Positions 22,370-31,993 are shown, counted from the first letter of the stretch. The stretch is 35,743 nt of DNA from Bacteroidales bacterium M8 (GCA_001689495.1 LUJS01000032.1:1-35743); one strand, 5' to 3'. Notes: generated from the sequence alone by a model not told the origin. Translations and numbers: made by a program.

Positions 22370-23662
22370 ATGGACGACATATTCATAATAATCATTCTCA
22401 TATTGCTCAACGGTGTGTTCTCGATGGCCGAGATAGCCCTCATCTCCGCGCGCAAGTCGCGTCTGGCATCCGATGCCCGACAGGGCAGCCGCGGCGCCGC
22501 GACGGCACTCAAGCTGGCCGAGGACCCCGACCGCTTTCTCTCGACCATCCAGATAGGCATCACCCTCATCGGCATCCTCACCGGTCTGTATTCGGGCGCG
22601 GCGCTGGCCGACGATTTCGGCGACATCCTGCACGACTGGGGCCTCGCCCCCGCCACGGCCCGCACCACCGCCAAGATCATCATCGTGGCCGTGGTGACAT
22701 ACCTGTCCATAGTCATCGGCGAGCTGGTACCCAAGCGCATAGGCCTCGCCATAGCCAACTCGGCTGCCAAGTTCATCTCGCGCCCCATGCGGCTGCTGTC
22801 TCTGGCGGCTATGCCCGCCGTGTGGCTGCTCTCGGCATCGACATCGCTCATCGTCAGGATACTGGGCATCGAGAAGAACGACAATAACGTCACCGAAGAC
22901 GAGATACGCTCGCTCATTCAGGACGGCACCGACGCCGGCGAGGTGCGCAAAGTCGAGCAGGACATCATGGAGCGCGCCCTCGTGCTGGGCGACCTGCGCG
23001 TGTCGTCCATCATGACCCCCAAGCTCGACGTCGCCGCCCTGAGGCTCGACATGACCGCCGACGAGGTGCGCCGCTGCCTGTCGGCCGAGCTGCACAGCTC
23101 ATATCCCGTATATTGCAGCCGCACCACGGGCGAGGTCTGCGGCGTCGTCTCGCTCAAGCAGCTCATACTCACCATAGACAAGCCCGGTTTCAGGCTCAAG
23201 GACGCAGTCACCGAGCCCGAATACTTTCCCGAATCCATGAGCGTCTACGACGCCCTCGACCACATGAAGGCCCGCAACGTCAGCTTCGCCCTCGTGTGCG
23301 ACGAGTTCGGCGATCTGGCCGGAGTCATCACCCCCAGCGACATCCTCGACGGACTCGTCGGCGCCATGCCGCAGCAGACCGTCACGCCCGGCATCGTGCG
23401 CAACGACGACGATGACAGCTGGACGGTCGATGCCCTGATACAGTTCTACGACTTCCTAAAGTACTTCGACCTCGAGAACCTCTATCACCCCGCGTCATAC
23501 TCGACCCTCGGCGGACTGGTGCTCGAGGAGCTGCGTCACATCCCCCTGCCCGGCGAGAAGCTGACGTGGAACGGCATCTCTCTCGAGATCGCCGACATGG
23601 ACGGCGCCCGCATCGGCCACATCACCGTCCGCATACCGCAGCAATCGGGCTACAACGAGTAG
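22370..23662 (+). CDS. CNNM/CorC-type membrane protein (DUF21, CBS pair, CorC_HlyC)
   Basis: A 430-residue protein. The N-terminal DUF21 transmembrane domain (about 1-180) has the conserved GELVPKRIGLAIA block and IGITLIGILTGLYSG. A tandem CBS pair follows (about 200-330; VSSIMTPKLDVAAL, FALVCDEFGDLAGVITPSDILDGLVG). The C-terminal CorC_HlyC transporter-associated domain ends the protein. These proteins are often labelled hemolysin, but the family is linked to Mg2+/Co2+ or Na+ transport and has no proven toxin role. CBS domains usually bind adenine nucleotides. It is monocistronic between the rubredoxin terminator and the trp leader. Confidence 0.92.
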   Translation: MDDIFIIIILILLNGVFSMAEIALISARKSRLASDARQGSRGAATALKLAEDPDRFLSTIQIGITLIGILTGLYSGAALADDFGDILHDWGLAPATARTTAKIIIVAVVTYLSIVIGELVPKRIGLAIANSAAKFISRPMRLLSLAAMPAVWLLSASTSLIVRILGIEKNDNNVTEDEIRSLIQDGTDAGEVRKVEQDIMERALVLGDLRVSSIMTPKLDVAALRLDMTADEVRRCLSAELHSSYPVYCSRTTGEVCGVVSLKQLILTIDKPGFRLKDAVTEPEYFPESMSVYDALDHMKARNVSFALVCDEFGDLAGVITPSDILDGLVGAMPQQTVTPGIVRNDDDDSWTVDALIQFYDFLKYFDLENLYHPASYSTLGGLVLEELRHIPLPGEKLTWNGISLEIADMDGARIGHITVRIPQQSGYNE

Positions 23663-23708
23663 CCGAGCAACATTTTCCAAATAATTTTAAACTTTTCTTT
23701 CATTTTGC

Positions 23709-23739
23709 TTGTATATATTAAAAATTGATTATAACTTTG
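23709..23739 (+). promoter_or_regulatory. trp leader promoter
   Basis: TTG (23709-23711), a 20-bp spacer, and TAACTTTG (23732-23739), 28 bp before the leader-peptide ATG. Confidence 0.8.
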
Positions 23740-23767
23740 CAGCATCAACAAACAAAAACATCAAGCG

Positions 23768-23839
23768 ATGAATAATTCACTCACACTTTCCAATCTTTGG
23801 TGGCGCCTCGGGTACATACCTCGATGGCGTGGGTGCTGA
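23768..23839 (+). CDS. trpL: trp leader peptide, 23 residues
   Basis: A short ORF starting MNNSLTLSNLWWRLGYIPRW and ending RGC. It has two adjacent Trp codons (23798-23803) and a third at 23825-23827: three Trp in 23 residues, far above chance. It lies between a canonical promoter and an intrinsic terminator ahead of trpB. Family knowledge: such peptides act as ribosome-stall sensors of charged tRNA-Trp; leaders of this kind precede trp genes in Bacteroidota (Bacteroid-trp motif). Confidence 0.85.
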   Translation: MNNSLTLSNLWWRLGYIPRWRGC

Positions 23840-23945
23840 TCGCGTTCGCAAAAAGAACAATCGACCTCTCACATTCAACTTCCACAATACAAACAACATC
23901 ACAGGCCATCGGAAAAACAAATGTTCCGGTGGCTTGATTTTTTTT
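23822..23945 (+). promoter_or_regulatory. Transcription attenuator of trpB
   Basis: Terminator: GCCATCGGAA (23905-23914) pairs with TTCCGGTGGC (23924-23933), then a T-rich tail to 23945. Antiterminator: CGATGGC (23822-23828), spanning the third Trp codon, is a perfect complement of GCCATCG in the terminator's 5' arm. If the ribosome stalls at the Trp-Trp pair, CGATGGC stays free to pair and the terminator cannot form. If it reaches the stop codon, CGATGGC is covered and transcription ends. Confidence 0.8.
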
Positions 23946-23955
23946 ACTCGACATT

Positions 23956-25155
<1,200 letters not shown>

Positions 25156-25178
25156 CATCCCTCCCCCCGCCAACACAT

Positions 25179-25214
25179 CGCGCCACAGCCCACCCAACGG
25201 CCGTGGCGCGTTTT
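25179..25214 (+). terminator. trpB terminator
   Basis: CGCGCCAC (25179-25186) pairs with GTGGCGCG (25203-25210), then TTTT. Confidence 0.8.
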
Positions 25215-25226
25215 GTCATTTAGTCG
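25215..25226 (+). repeat. 12-bp direct repeat, left flank of R-M module
   Basis: GTCATTTAGTCG, identical to 27124-27135 and in the same orientation, 1909 bp apart. It lies directly after the trpB terminator at the point where base composition drops to AT-rich. Confidence 0.65.
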
Positions 25227-25231
25227 GTTTA

Positions 25232-25263
25232 TTTGCTTTTTAAAGAATAATCAATTATTTTTG
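25232..25263 (+). promoter_or_regulatory. R-M module promoter
   Basis: TTTG (25232-25235), a 20-bp spacer, and TATTTTTG (25256-25263). The start of the decayed regulator follows 24 bp later. No other promoter is seen before the endonuclease gene. Confidence 0.7.
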
Positions 25264-25287
25264 TATTTAAATTCAATTCATTGGATA

Positions 25288-25419
25288 ATGAAGACAAAAG
25301 AAGAGTGCAAGTAACCAAATGGAATTAAAGCAGTATTAGCCGAAACCGGACATACCGGCAAATGGCTCGCCGAGATTACTTGTCTCAAATTAATAATTCA
25401 ACAAAATGGACGCAAATAA
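25288..25419 (+). pseudogene. Decayed helix-turn-helix regulator of the R-M module
   Basis: The frame from ATG 25288 reads MKTKEECK, then a TAA (25312-25314), then PNGIKAVLAETGHTGKWLAE and another ~14 residues before a stop at 25417. The second part matches the first helices of small Xre-type regulators (RIKAVLAEKGKTGKWLAEQLG). The DNA-contacting helices are missing, replaced by unrelated residues. The relic overlaps the endonuclease start by 14 bp in another frame. Position and size fit an R-M control gene that has been inactivated. Confidence 0.6.
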
Positions 25420-26203
25420 ATTCAGCGAGATATTACGTGACGAGATAGCTTCATACAAGGATTTTCTTGAAACGGCAGACAATGATTGGATTGTCAAGGG
25501 TTTTATTGATGTAAATAAAAACATATACACCATCACCAACGACACCAAGGTCGTTTCAAAAATCATCGAGATTCTATTGATTCCTAAACTGGAGTTATTT
25601 GCACGGAAGAATAATCTCATATTGGAATTGCCGTCGAAACAGAACTTCTATCCGGACCTGACATTTAAAGACTCGGAAGGGAATCTGTTCGCGGTTGATT
25701 TCAAGTCAAGTTACTATTCAGGGAATAAGGCAAACGGATTAACACTCGGCTCATACTGGGGGTATTTCAGAAACCGCCATGTGAAAATGAGTACTGACTA
25801 CCCCTATGGAGATTATAAATGCCACATGGTGGTTGGCATACTCTATGAGCAAACCAAGGGATTGGACTCAGAAAAGACAGTATATTCCATTGACCAATTG
25901 GATATTATCAAATCCGTCATTCAGAACTTCATATTCTTCGTGCAGCCTAAATGGAAGATCGCTTTAGATCGTCCCGGCAGCGGAAATACCCGTAACATAG
26001 GCGGCACGGAAAATATCACGAAACTCATTGATGGAACGGGGCCTTTCTCGGAATTAGGTGAAGATGTATTTGACGATTATTGGATGAACTATTATAGCAA
26101 GGCCGATGCCAAGCTCTATGGTCCGGGGCAACCGAACTATAATAATTTGGAAACATATAAAGCATACAAAACGAATCAAGTGCTTTTAGATAAGTTGAAA
26201 TAG
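25406..26203 (+). CDS. EcoRV-like type II restriction endonuclease
   Basis: A 265-residue protein, close to EcoRV in size. The PD-(D/E)xK site is P83-D84 and D98-F99-K100 in FYPDLTF...FAVDFKS, matching EcoRV D74, D90 and K92. The segment GSGNTRN (191-197) corresponds to the EcoRV recognition loop GSGNTTN that contacts GATATC. The flanks NDTKVVSKIIE, TLGSYWGYFRN and EDVFDDYWMNYY also align with EcoRV. Predicted to cut GATATC to blunt ends. It lies 2 bp upstream of the methyltransferase gene. The control gene ahead of it is broken. AT-rich compared with the surroundings, so acquired. The match is from memory of EcoRV, not a search. Confidence 0.92.
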   Translation: MDANKFSEILRDEIASYKDFLETADNDWIVKGFIDVNKNIYTITNDTKVVSKIIEILLIPKLELFARKNNLILELPSKQNFYPDLTFKDSEGNLFAVDFKSSYYSGNKANGLTLGSYWGYFRNRHVKMSTDYPYGDYKCHMVVGILYEQTKGLDSEKTVYSIDQLDIIKSVIQNFIFFVQPKWKIALDRPGSGNTRNIGGTENITKLIDGTGPFSELGEDVFDDYWMNYYSKADAKLYGPGQPNYNNLETYKAYKTNQVLLDKLK

Positions 26204-26205
26204 AC

Positions 26206-27132
26206 ATGGCCTTGCAAATTCCACCCATAAAGTCCCAAGGAATCAAGACTAAATTAGTTCCTTGGATAAATAACATAGTCTTGAGGTCCGGAACAGATCT
26301 CGACAATGCAAGATGGATTGAGCCATTCTTTGGTACAGGAGTCGTCGGGTTTAATTCCATCACCAACGGAGAGTATATCGTAGGGGATACCAATCCCCAT
26401 ATCATCAACTTCTACAAGAAGCTCCAGTCCGGTGAAATCACTGAATGCAACATGTGCTCTTATCTGCAAAAGGAGGGCGCAGAGTTAAGTGCATCCGAAG
26501 AGGATGGCTATCGACATTATAAGTTTATCAGAGATAGATTTAACAAAGAGGGAAATCCTTTTGACTTTATTTTCCTTTCTCGCGCAGGATTCAATGGAAT
26601 GATGCGCTTTAATAAGAAAGGAGACTGGAACATACCTTTTTGCAAGAAACCCGATCGTTTTGCTCCGGCCTATATTACAAAAATTTGCAATCAGGTGGCA
26701 GGAGTGCGTCATATAATTTCAACCGGTAAATGGAGCTTCAACAACGTATCGTTTGCAGAAATCATAGAACAGGCAACAGAGAACGATATCATTTATTGTG
26801 ACCCTCCGTATTATGGAAGGTATGTTGACTATTATAATGGCTGGACGGAAGACAATGAAAAAGAACTATATACACTTCTCAAAAATACACCCGCAAAATT
26901 CATTCTCTCGACATGGCATCATAACGAATTCCGTAAAAACGATATGATGGCTCGGTTTTGGGAGGAGTTCAATGTAACTACAAGAGACCATTTTTACCAC
27001 AATGGGGGAAATATCGAGAATCGACATAGCATTGTCGAGGCATTGGTATTTAACTTTGATTTAGTTGACCCGACCGAGATTTGCATGCCGTCATTCAAAA
27101 CAGAACCCTCTCTCTTTGACATGGTCATTTAG
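26206..27132 (+). CDS. M.EcoRV-like DNA adenine methyltransferase (Dam/D12 family)
   Basis: A 308-residue alpha-class N6-adenine methyltransferase. SAM-binding motif I is EPFFGTGVVGFN (about 39-50) and catalytic motif IV is CDPPYYGRYVDYY. The N-terminus, PPIKSQGIKTKLVPWI, is motif X and nearly identical to M.EcoRV; FCKKPDRFAPAYITK and STWHHNEFR also match. Predicted to methylate an adenine in GATATC and protect the host from the adjacent endonuclease. It appears intact, as it must be while the endonuclease is active. Its stop codon lies inside the right 12-bp repeat (TAG of GTCATTTAGTCG). The only GATATC I noticed in the window is in this gene, at 26785. Confidence 0.95.
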   Translation: MALQIPPIKSQGIKTKLVPWINNIVLRSGTDLDNARWIEPFFGTGVVGFNSITNGEYIVGDTNPHIINFYKKLQSGEITECNMCSYLQKEGAELSASEEDGYRHYKFIRDRFNKEGNPFDFIFLSRAGFNGMMRFNKKGDWNIPFCKKPDRFAPAYITKICNQVAGVRHIISTGKWSFNNVSFAEIIEQATENDIIYCDPPYYGRYVDYYNGWTEDNEKELYTLLKNTPAKFILSTWHHNEFRKNDMMARFWEEFNVTTRDHFYHNGGNIENRHSIVEALVFNFDLVDPTEICMPSFKTEPSLFDMVI

Positions 27133-27135
27133 TCG
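27124..27135 (+). repeat. 12-bp direct repeat, right flank of R-M module
   Basis: GTCATTTAGTCG, identical to 25215-25226. It includes the methyltransferase stop codon. The 185-bp gap that follows (to 27320) is AT-rich and holds nothing I recognise. Confidence 0.65.
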
Positions 27136-27320
27136 ACAAAACTAATCCGCTGCCAAAGATTTAAGCCTTAGGGCATAAAATATCCTTATGTGGCAAAAAT
27201 AATGCCATTACCAAACTGATTTAATTTCAGATTTTCTGTAGCCGTCATCAATCCGGCCCTGCGATACACATACACCCCTTAGCCAACCCTACCGAACCAA
27301 CCGGTGAGGGGCGATAATTA

Positions 27321-27352
27321 TTTGGATTTTTGTGCTGAAATTGATATTTTTG
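27321..27352 (+). promoter_or_regulatory. Promoter of the C10 peptidase operon
   Basis: TTTG (27321-27324), a 20-bp spacer, and TATTTTTG (27345-27352). The 5' leader to the ATG at 27432 is about 73 nt. Confidence 0.75.
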
Positions 27353-27431
27353 CGGTCATAACCGATGTCTGTTCATCACACACACCACGAGGACACACAC
27401 CGCTATTGTTTGAAACCAATCATTGTCTATA

Positions 27432-30233
27432 ATGTATAAAGAGATTGCAGCCTACATCCTGTTGTCATTGCTCCCGGCCACGCTATTTGCCCGCCAGCTC
27501 ACGCCCGACGAGGCTTGGGCACGCTGTGGCGCGGAAATGGCACGGACCGCAATGAAAAGCCATGACGCCACGACGGCGCCGGTGCTGACAAAGACTCTCG
27601 CCGACTCTCTGGGCAACAAGTGCCTCTATGTCTTCGCCGACCGGTCTGACGGCATGCTCTGCATCGTCTCGGCCGACGATTGCTCCACGCCCCTTCTGGC
27701 CCACGACATCAATCCCGTCGAGGGTGACATGCCTCCGGCAATGGCCGGATGGATAGAGGGTTATGTCAGCGAGATCAGCGCGGCCATAGCCGCGGGCGCC
27801 ACCGCGGACACCCCTCGCACCGAGGCCGCCGCGCTGCCCGAGGTGGCCCCACTCATCAGCACGAAATGGAATCAGGGCAACCCCTACAACCTCGAATGTC
27901 CCATATATTCGGGCAAGGAGAAGTGCAATACCGGATGCGTGGCCACCGCCGCCGCCCAGATCATGTACAAGTACAAGTATCCCGCCAAAGGCACGGGGAG
28001 CCACTCGTACACCGACGACATCAACGGGCGCAGCGTCACCATGTCGGCCGATTTCGGAGCCACCACCTACGCATGGTCCTCGATGACGGCCACATACACC
28101 TCGAAGAGCTCGACGGCGGCCAAGAACGCCGTGGCACGGCTGATGAGTCACCTCGGCGTGGCGTTCGAGATGGACTATGACTACCTGAACATCAACCAGA
28201 GCGCCGCGTCGCTCAAGGATGCCGCGCTGGGTCTGCTCAAATACTTCGGCTATTCCAAGGAGGTCCGCTATTTCGAGCGCAAATACTTCTCGCCCGACGC
28301 TTGGCGCGCCGCCGTACATGCCGAACTGGCCGCCGGACGTCCGTTGCTCTACGAGGGCAACAAGAACAACGCCGGACATGCGTTTGTCTGCGACGGATAC
28401 AAAGCCGGGACGGACCGCTTTCACTTCAACTGGGGCTGGGGCGGCAACGGCGACGGCTATTATGCACTGTCGGCCCTCAAGCCCAACGTGACATCGGGCG
28501 CCGGTGGCGGCAACTATGACTACAGCGACAATCAGGGCGCCTTGTTCGGCATCCGCAAGCCGGGCAACGACGACCACCATGTCGCCGTCGTCAAGACATA
28601 CGGCGACCTGACGGGAGGACGCCCCATGCTGCGTGACGACAGCAAGATCACCCTCACGATGTCAAACTGCGAGCATACCGGCTTTTATAATAATGTTATG
28701 TTCGACGGCGAGACATCGTTCATCTACGGCCTGCTGCTGACCCCCGTCGGCGGTGGCGAGCCCATGATGCTGGCCGACCTCGACGACAAGGTCACCTTGA
28801 AGTCGGGCTATGGCTACAGCTATGTCAACATCCCCGCGTGCGGCTCGGCCCCGGTGCCTCAGGGCGACTATACGGCTCGCCTGTATGCCGCCATTGCCGA
28901 CGACTCGCGCGCACCCGAGTGGCAGCCGGTGCTGATACCATACGGCAACACCGACATGCTCAACGTGCATGTCGGGCGCCATCACGTCAAGGTCTACAAC
29001 GCCCACACCACCTCGGCCATGCTGTCGGCGACGTCGATGCAGTGTCCCGCCGAGGTCAAAATCGGCGACACGTTCAAGCTCACGGCCACAGTCGGCTCGG
29101 AGTTTGCCGCATACGAGGGCGACATCAGCGTCTCGGCCATCTTCGAGTCGGGTCGCAAATACAAACTCGGCACGGCACGCAATGTCAACATAGCCAAGGG
29201 GGGTTCGGCGAATCTCGAGATAGATTGCTCGACCGCACATCTCGACGAGGGCACCGCCACCATCTGCCTGACCAACTCACAGTCGACGGTCTTCCACGAG
29301 GGTCAATCCGTTCAGGTGAGCTATGGCCGCCCCGAGCTCTCGGTCAGCCGGAAGGAATATCCCTCGTCGGTGCTCACCGGCAAGCCCTTTGTCATAAGGG
29401 TGTGGCTGCTGTCGGACAAGGCCCCGTTCGCGGGCCGGCTGGAGTGTCTCGCCACAGGCCCCGACGGGGTCGAGCGGACGGCCTCGTCGGCACCCGTGGC
29501 CGTGGAGATCAAGGCCAACAACACGGGGATGATTGAATTCGACATGCTCCCGTTCGAGACGGGTGGCGACTACATACTGCGCCTCAGGGGTGTGGACAAT
29601 GACGTGGTCATCGACCTCCCCGACCCGCTCACCATATATTACAGAGAGCTGTCGATAGCCAATCTCTCGCTGCCCGAGCTGATAGAACGGGGCAAACGCA
29701 ACGAATTCAGCTTCGACCTCGTGCTCACGGGCAACATTGGCCATTCGGGCTGCATGAACTATTGCATCGAATATGACGACCCCGCGCTCAGATACTGCGA
29801 ATGGACCAACTACACCCGCTTCAGCATCGAGCCCGGCCAACCCGAGCACATTGAGTTTTATGATTATATAGGTGACGACGACCTGCAGCCCGGTCCGGCC
29901 ACGATCTCTTTCTTTATCGGCGATGATGTCTACGCCACCGAGGGCGAGGTCATCGCCGGCCCCTATCCCGTCGAGGTCAAGGGGAACGAAGTGTCCATCG
30001 ACCTCGTCGATGCCGCCGACGGCACCCTGAGGCTGACATACCTGACGCCGCACACCGCCACCATGCATGGCGCCATGGCCGGTGACAGAATCGACATCCA
30101 CGACGTGTCGGGCAGGCTCATGCTCACCCTCGCTGCTACGACAGACAACCCCCTCCTCGACCTCTCGCCCCTCGCTCCGGGCATATACATATTGAACAGC
30201 AACGGAAAAAACATCAAAACCATCCTGAAATGA
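27432..30233 (+). CDS. C10-family (streptopain-like) cysteine peptidase, secreted
   Basis: A 933-residue protein. Signal peptide ~1-20, then a SpeB-like propeptide (about 22-135). The peptidase domain (about 140-390) has catalytic Cys169 in NTGCVATAAAQIMYKYKYP and His316 in AGHAFVCDGY, with the FNWGWGGNGDGYY loop. Several beta-sandwich repeats follow (about 400-860). The last ~55 residues (IHDVSGRLM, then LAPGIYILNSNGKNIKTILK) resemble a type IX sorting tail. The start is at ATG 27432, the longer frame beginning with TTG. Family knowledge: C10 enzymes of gut Bacteroidota are related to streptococcal SpeB and are activated by propeptide removal. It is co-transcribed with a second C10 gene through a 4-bp overlap. 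Confidence 0.93.
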   Translation: MYKEIAAYILLSLLPATLFARQLTPDEAWARCGAEMARTAMKSHDATTAPVLTKTLADSLGNKCLYVFADRSDGMLCIVSADDCSTPLLAHDINPVEGDMPPAMAGWIEGYVSEISAAIAAGATADTPRTEAAALPEVAPLISTKWNQGNPYNLECPIYSGKEKCNTGCVATAAAQIMYKYKYPAKGTGSHSYTDDINGRSVTMSADFGATTYAWSSMTATYTSKSSTAAKNAVARLMSHLGVAFEMDYDYLNINQSAASLKDAALGLLKYFGYSKEVRYFERKYFSPDAWRAAVHAELAAGRPLLYEGNKNNAGHAFVCDGYKAGTDRFHFNWGWGGNGDGYYALSALKPNVTSGAGGGNYDYSDNQGALFGIRKPGNDDHHVAVVKTYGDLTGGRPMLRDDSKITLTMSNCEHTGFYNNVMFDGETSFIYGLLLTPVGGGEPMMLADLDDKVTLKSGYGYSYVNIPACGSAPVPQGDYTARLYAAIADDSRAPEWQPVLIPYGNTDMLNVHVGRHHVKVYNAHTTSAMLSATSMQCPAEVKIGDTFKLTATVGSEFAAYEGDISVSAIFESGRKYKLGTARNVNIAKGGSANLEIDCSTAHLDEGTATICLTNSQSTVFHEGQSVQVSYGRPELSVSRKEYPSSVLTGKPFVIRVWLLSDKAPFAGRLECLATGPDGVERTASSAPVAVEIKANNTGMIEFDMLPFETGGDYILRLRGVDNDVVIDLPDPLTIYYRELSIANLSLPELIERGKRNEFSFDLVLTGNIGHSGCMNYCIEYDDPALRYCEWTNYTRFSIEPGQPEHIEFYDYIGDDDLQPGPATISFFIGDDVYATEGEVIAGPYPVEVKGNEVSIDLVDAADGTLRLTYLTPHTATMHGAMAGDRIDIHDVSGRLMLTLAATTDNPLLDLSPLAPGIYILNSNGKNIKTILK

Positions 30234-31993
30234 AAAAAATCATACCGGCCATGCTGCTTGTCGCCGTGGGAGTGACCTTTCCCGCCGACATCTCGGGCCA
30301 TCTCATAGAGACGCGCTGGAATCAGGCCGCGCCATACAACAAGGTCTGCCCCGTGGACCGCAACGGCGAGACAACGCCCCCGGGCTGCGGTGCCGTGGCC
30401 GTGGGTCAGGTGCTGTACCATCACAGAGCCCCCGTCAAGGGTTTCGGCTCGGTCGACTATGACTACAAGACCATATTCGCCCCCGGCGACACGGTGGTCA
30501 GCAACGTCAAGTGGAACTTCGAGGAGCACCCATTCGACTTCGCCAACATCCTCGACTCGTACAAGAAAGGCACCTACAACGACACTCAGGCCACGGCCGT
30601 GTCCGAATACCTCTTCGGCATCGGCGCCGCCATGTACATGCAGTACCGCAAGTCCGGGTCGAGCCCCAAGAACGACGGCTCGCAGCTCTGGGGCCTGCAC
30701 CACAACCTGCACGTCTCGCCCGACGCCATGTACCACTATCGCGACTACTACTCGACCGAAGAGTGGTCGGCGATGCTCGACAGCGAGCTGAGCAAGGGGA
30801 ATCCCGTCTATTACGGCGCCGGATGGTATCACTACAACACCAGCGGCAAGCTGGTGCGCGCCGGCCACTTCTTCATCATCGACGGCAAGAACGATGACGG
30901 CACCTATCGCATCAACTGGGGCAACAACAACAACGGCGACACCGTAGACCTCGAGATAATGAACCAGAACGGCAACCTGCCCCACATCGGCGGCGGCGCG
31001 GTATGCTATCACACGCGCCAATGCATGATCACCGGCCTCGTCCCCGCCGCCGAGGGTGCCGTGTGGCCCGAGCAGGCGCTGATAAGCACCCGACCGCTGA
31101 TACTCAACGACGACAAGGCGCTCGAGGAGGTGACACTCGGCAAGGACCGCAAGTTCACCATACAGTATCGCGTGCAGCACTACAGCGACCGCACCTACAC
31201 GAACATCCACGATGGCATCGGCCTGTATAGGGATGGCGAGTCCGAGCCCTTCACCATCATCCGCAACGATTCGTGGCGCTCGGGGCTCGGCGCGGGCAAC
31301 TATCTCGACCGCCGCAGGGTGGTGACGCTCGACCCCTCGCTCCCCGAGGGCACCTACACAGCCCGGCCTATGAGCGAGAACGCCGTCACCGGCAACTGGC
31401 AGCTGATGCTCGAGGGCGTAAAAAGCTCGTTCGACATCACCGTCGCCGCCAACAAGTCGGTCACCGTCAGGGTGCCCCACAACCATGGCGGCCCCTCGTC
31501 GCTCTTCCTCCGCGAGCCCATGCAGGAGGTCGCCAACCCCTATGGCGCCTCAAACCCCGGCAAGGTGATCTCGATGAAGATAGCCAACACCGGTCTCAAC
31601 AACTACGAAGACTCGTTGCGCGTCACCATCCGCCCCGATGGCGCGGCCAAGCCCGTGGTGCTGCCCTATTATGTATCTGTATATCAGGGATGCGACCTCA
31701 ACCTCGAATACCTCATACCCTCGGGGATGGTCGACCTCGAGGGGCGTGGATACGAGATCGCAGTCGAGTATCGCGACGACTATCGCGGTGAATACCGCAC
31801 GCTCGGCGTGGGCGAGGAATCGGGCATCGACACCACCCCCGCCACGCCCGTCACCACCGACACCACCCTCGAGCTTCATGGTCTCGACGGACGGATGGTC
31901 TACCGCGGCCCGGCCGGCGACAAGCCCTCGCTGCGCCCCGGCATCTACATAGAGCGCGTCGGCGAGGCAGTCCGCAAAATCATTGTGAGATAA
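30230..31993 (+). CDS. C10-like cysteine peptidase lacking a propeptide
   Basis: A 587-residue protein whose start overlaps the preceding stop (ATGA). A short signal peptide (~1-19) leads directly into the catalytic domain, with ETRWNQAAPYNKVCPVD about 27 residues in. Cys53 (PPGCGAVAVGQVLYHH) and His213 (AGHFFIIDGK) are kept. The SpeB-type propeptide is absent, and the usual NWGWGGxxDGYY loop is changed to NWGNNNNGDTVDLEI. Beta-rich domains follow (about 270-540), and the C-terminus (LHGLDGRMVY, then LRPGIYIERVGEAVRKIIVR) is again sorting-tail-like. It could be an active peptidase without self-inhibition, or a partner or decoy of the upstream enzyme. The propeptide loss is seen; its meaning is inference. 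Confidence 0.85.
   Translation: MKKIIPAMLLVAVGVTFPADISGHLIETRWNQAAPYNKVCPVDRNGETTPPGCGAVAVGQVLYHHRAPVKGFGSVDYDYKTIFAPGDTVVSNVKWNFEEHPFDFANILDSYKKGTYNDTQATAVSEYLFGIGAAMYMQYRKSGSSPKNDGSQLWGLHHNLHVSPDAMYHYRDYYSTEEWSAMLDSELSKGNPVYYGAGWYHYNTSGKLVRAGHFFIIDGKNDDGTYRINWGNNNNGDTVDLEIMNQNGNLPHIGGGAVCYHTRQCMITGLVPAAEGAVWPEQALISTRPLILNDDKALEEVTLGKDRKFTIQYRVQHYSDRTYTNIHDGIGLYRDGESEPFTIIRNDSWRSGLGAGNYLDRRRVVTLDPSLPEGTYTARPMSENAVTGNWQLMLEGVKSSFDITVAANKSVTVRVPHNHGGPSSLFLREPMQEVANPYGASNPGKVISMKIANTGLNNYEDSLRVTIRPDGAAKPVVLPYYVSVYQGCDLNLEYLIPSGMVDLEGRGYEIAVEYRDDYRGEYRTLGVGEESGIDTTPATPVTTDTTLELHGLDGRMVYRGPAGDKPSLRPGIYIERVGEAVRKIIVR

Noticed and set aside
22370..23662. Hemolysin
   Set aside because: The common database label is historical; the DUF21-CBS-CorC layout points to ion transport.
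27136..27320. Extra gene or RNA between the R-M module and the C10 operon
   Set aside because: No ORF, terminator or convincing structure was found; only AT-rich intergenic DNA.
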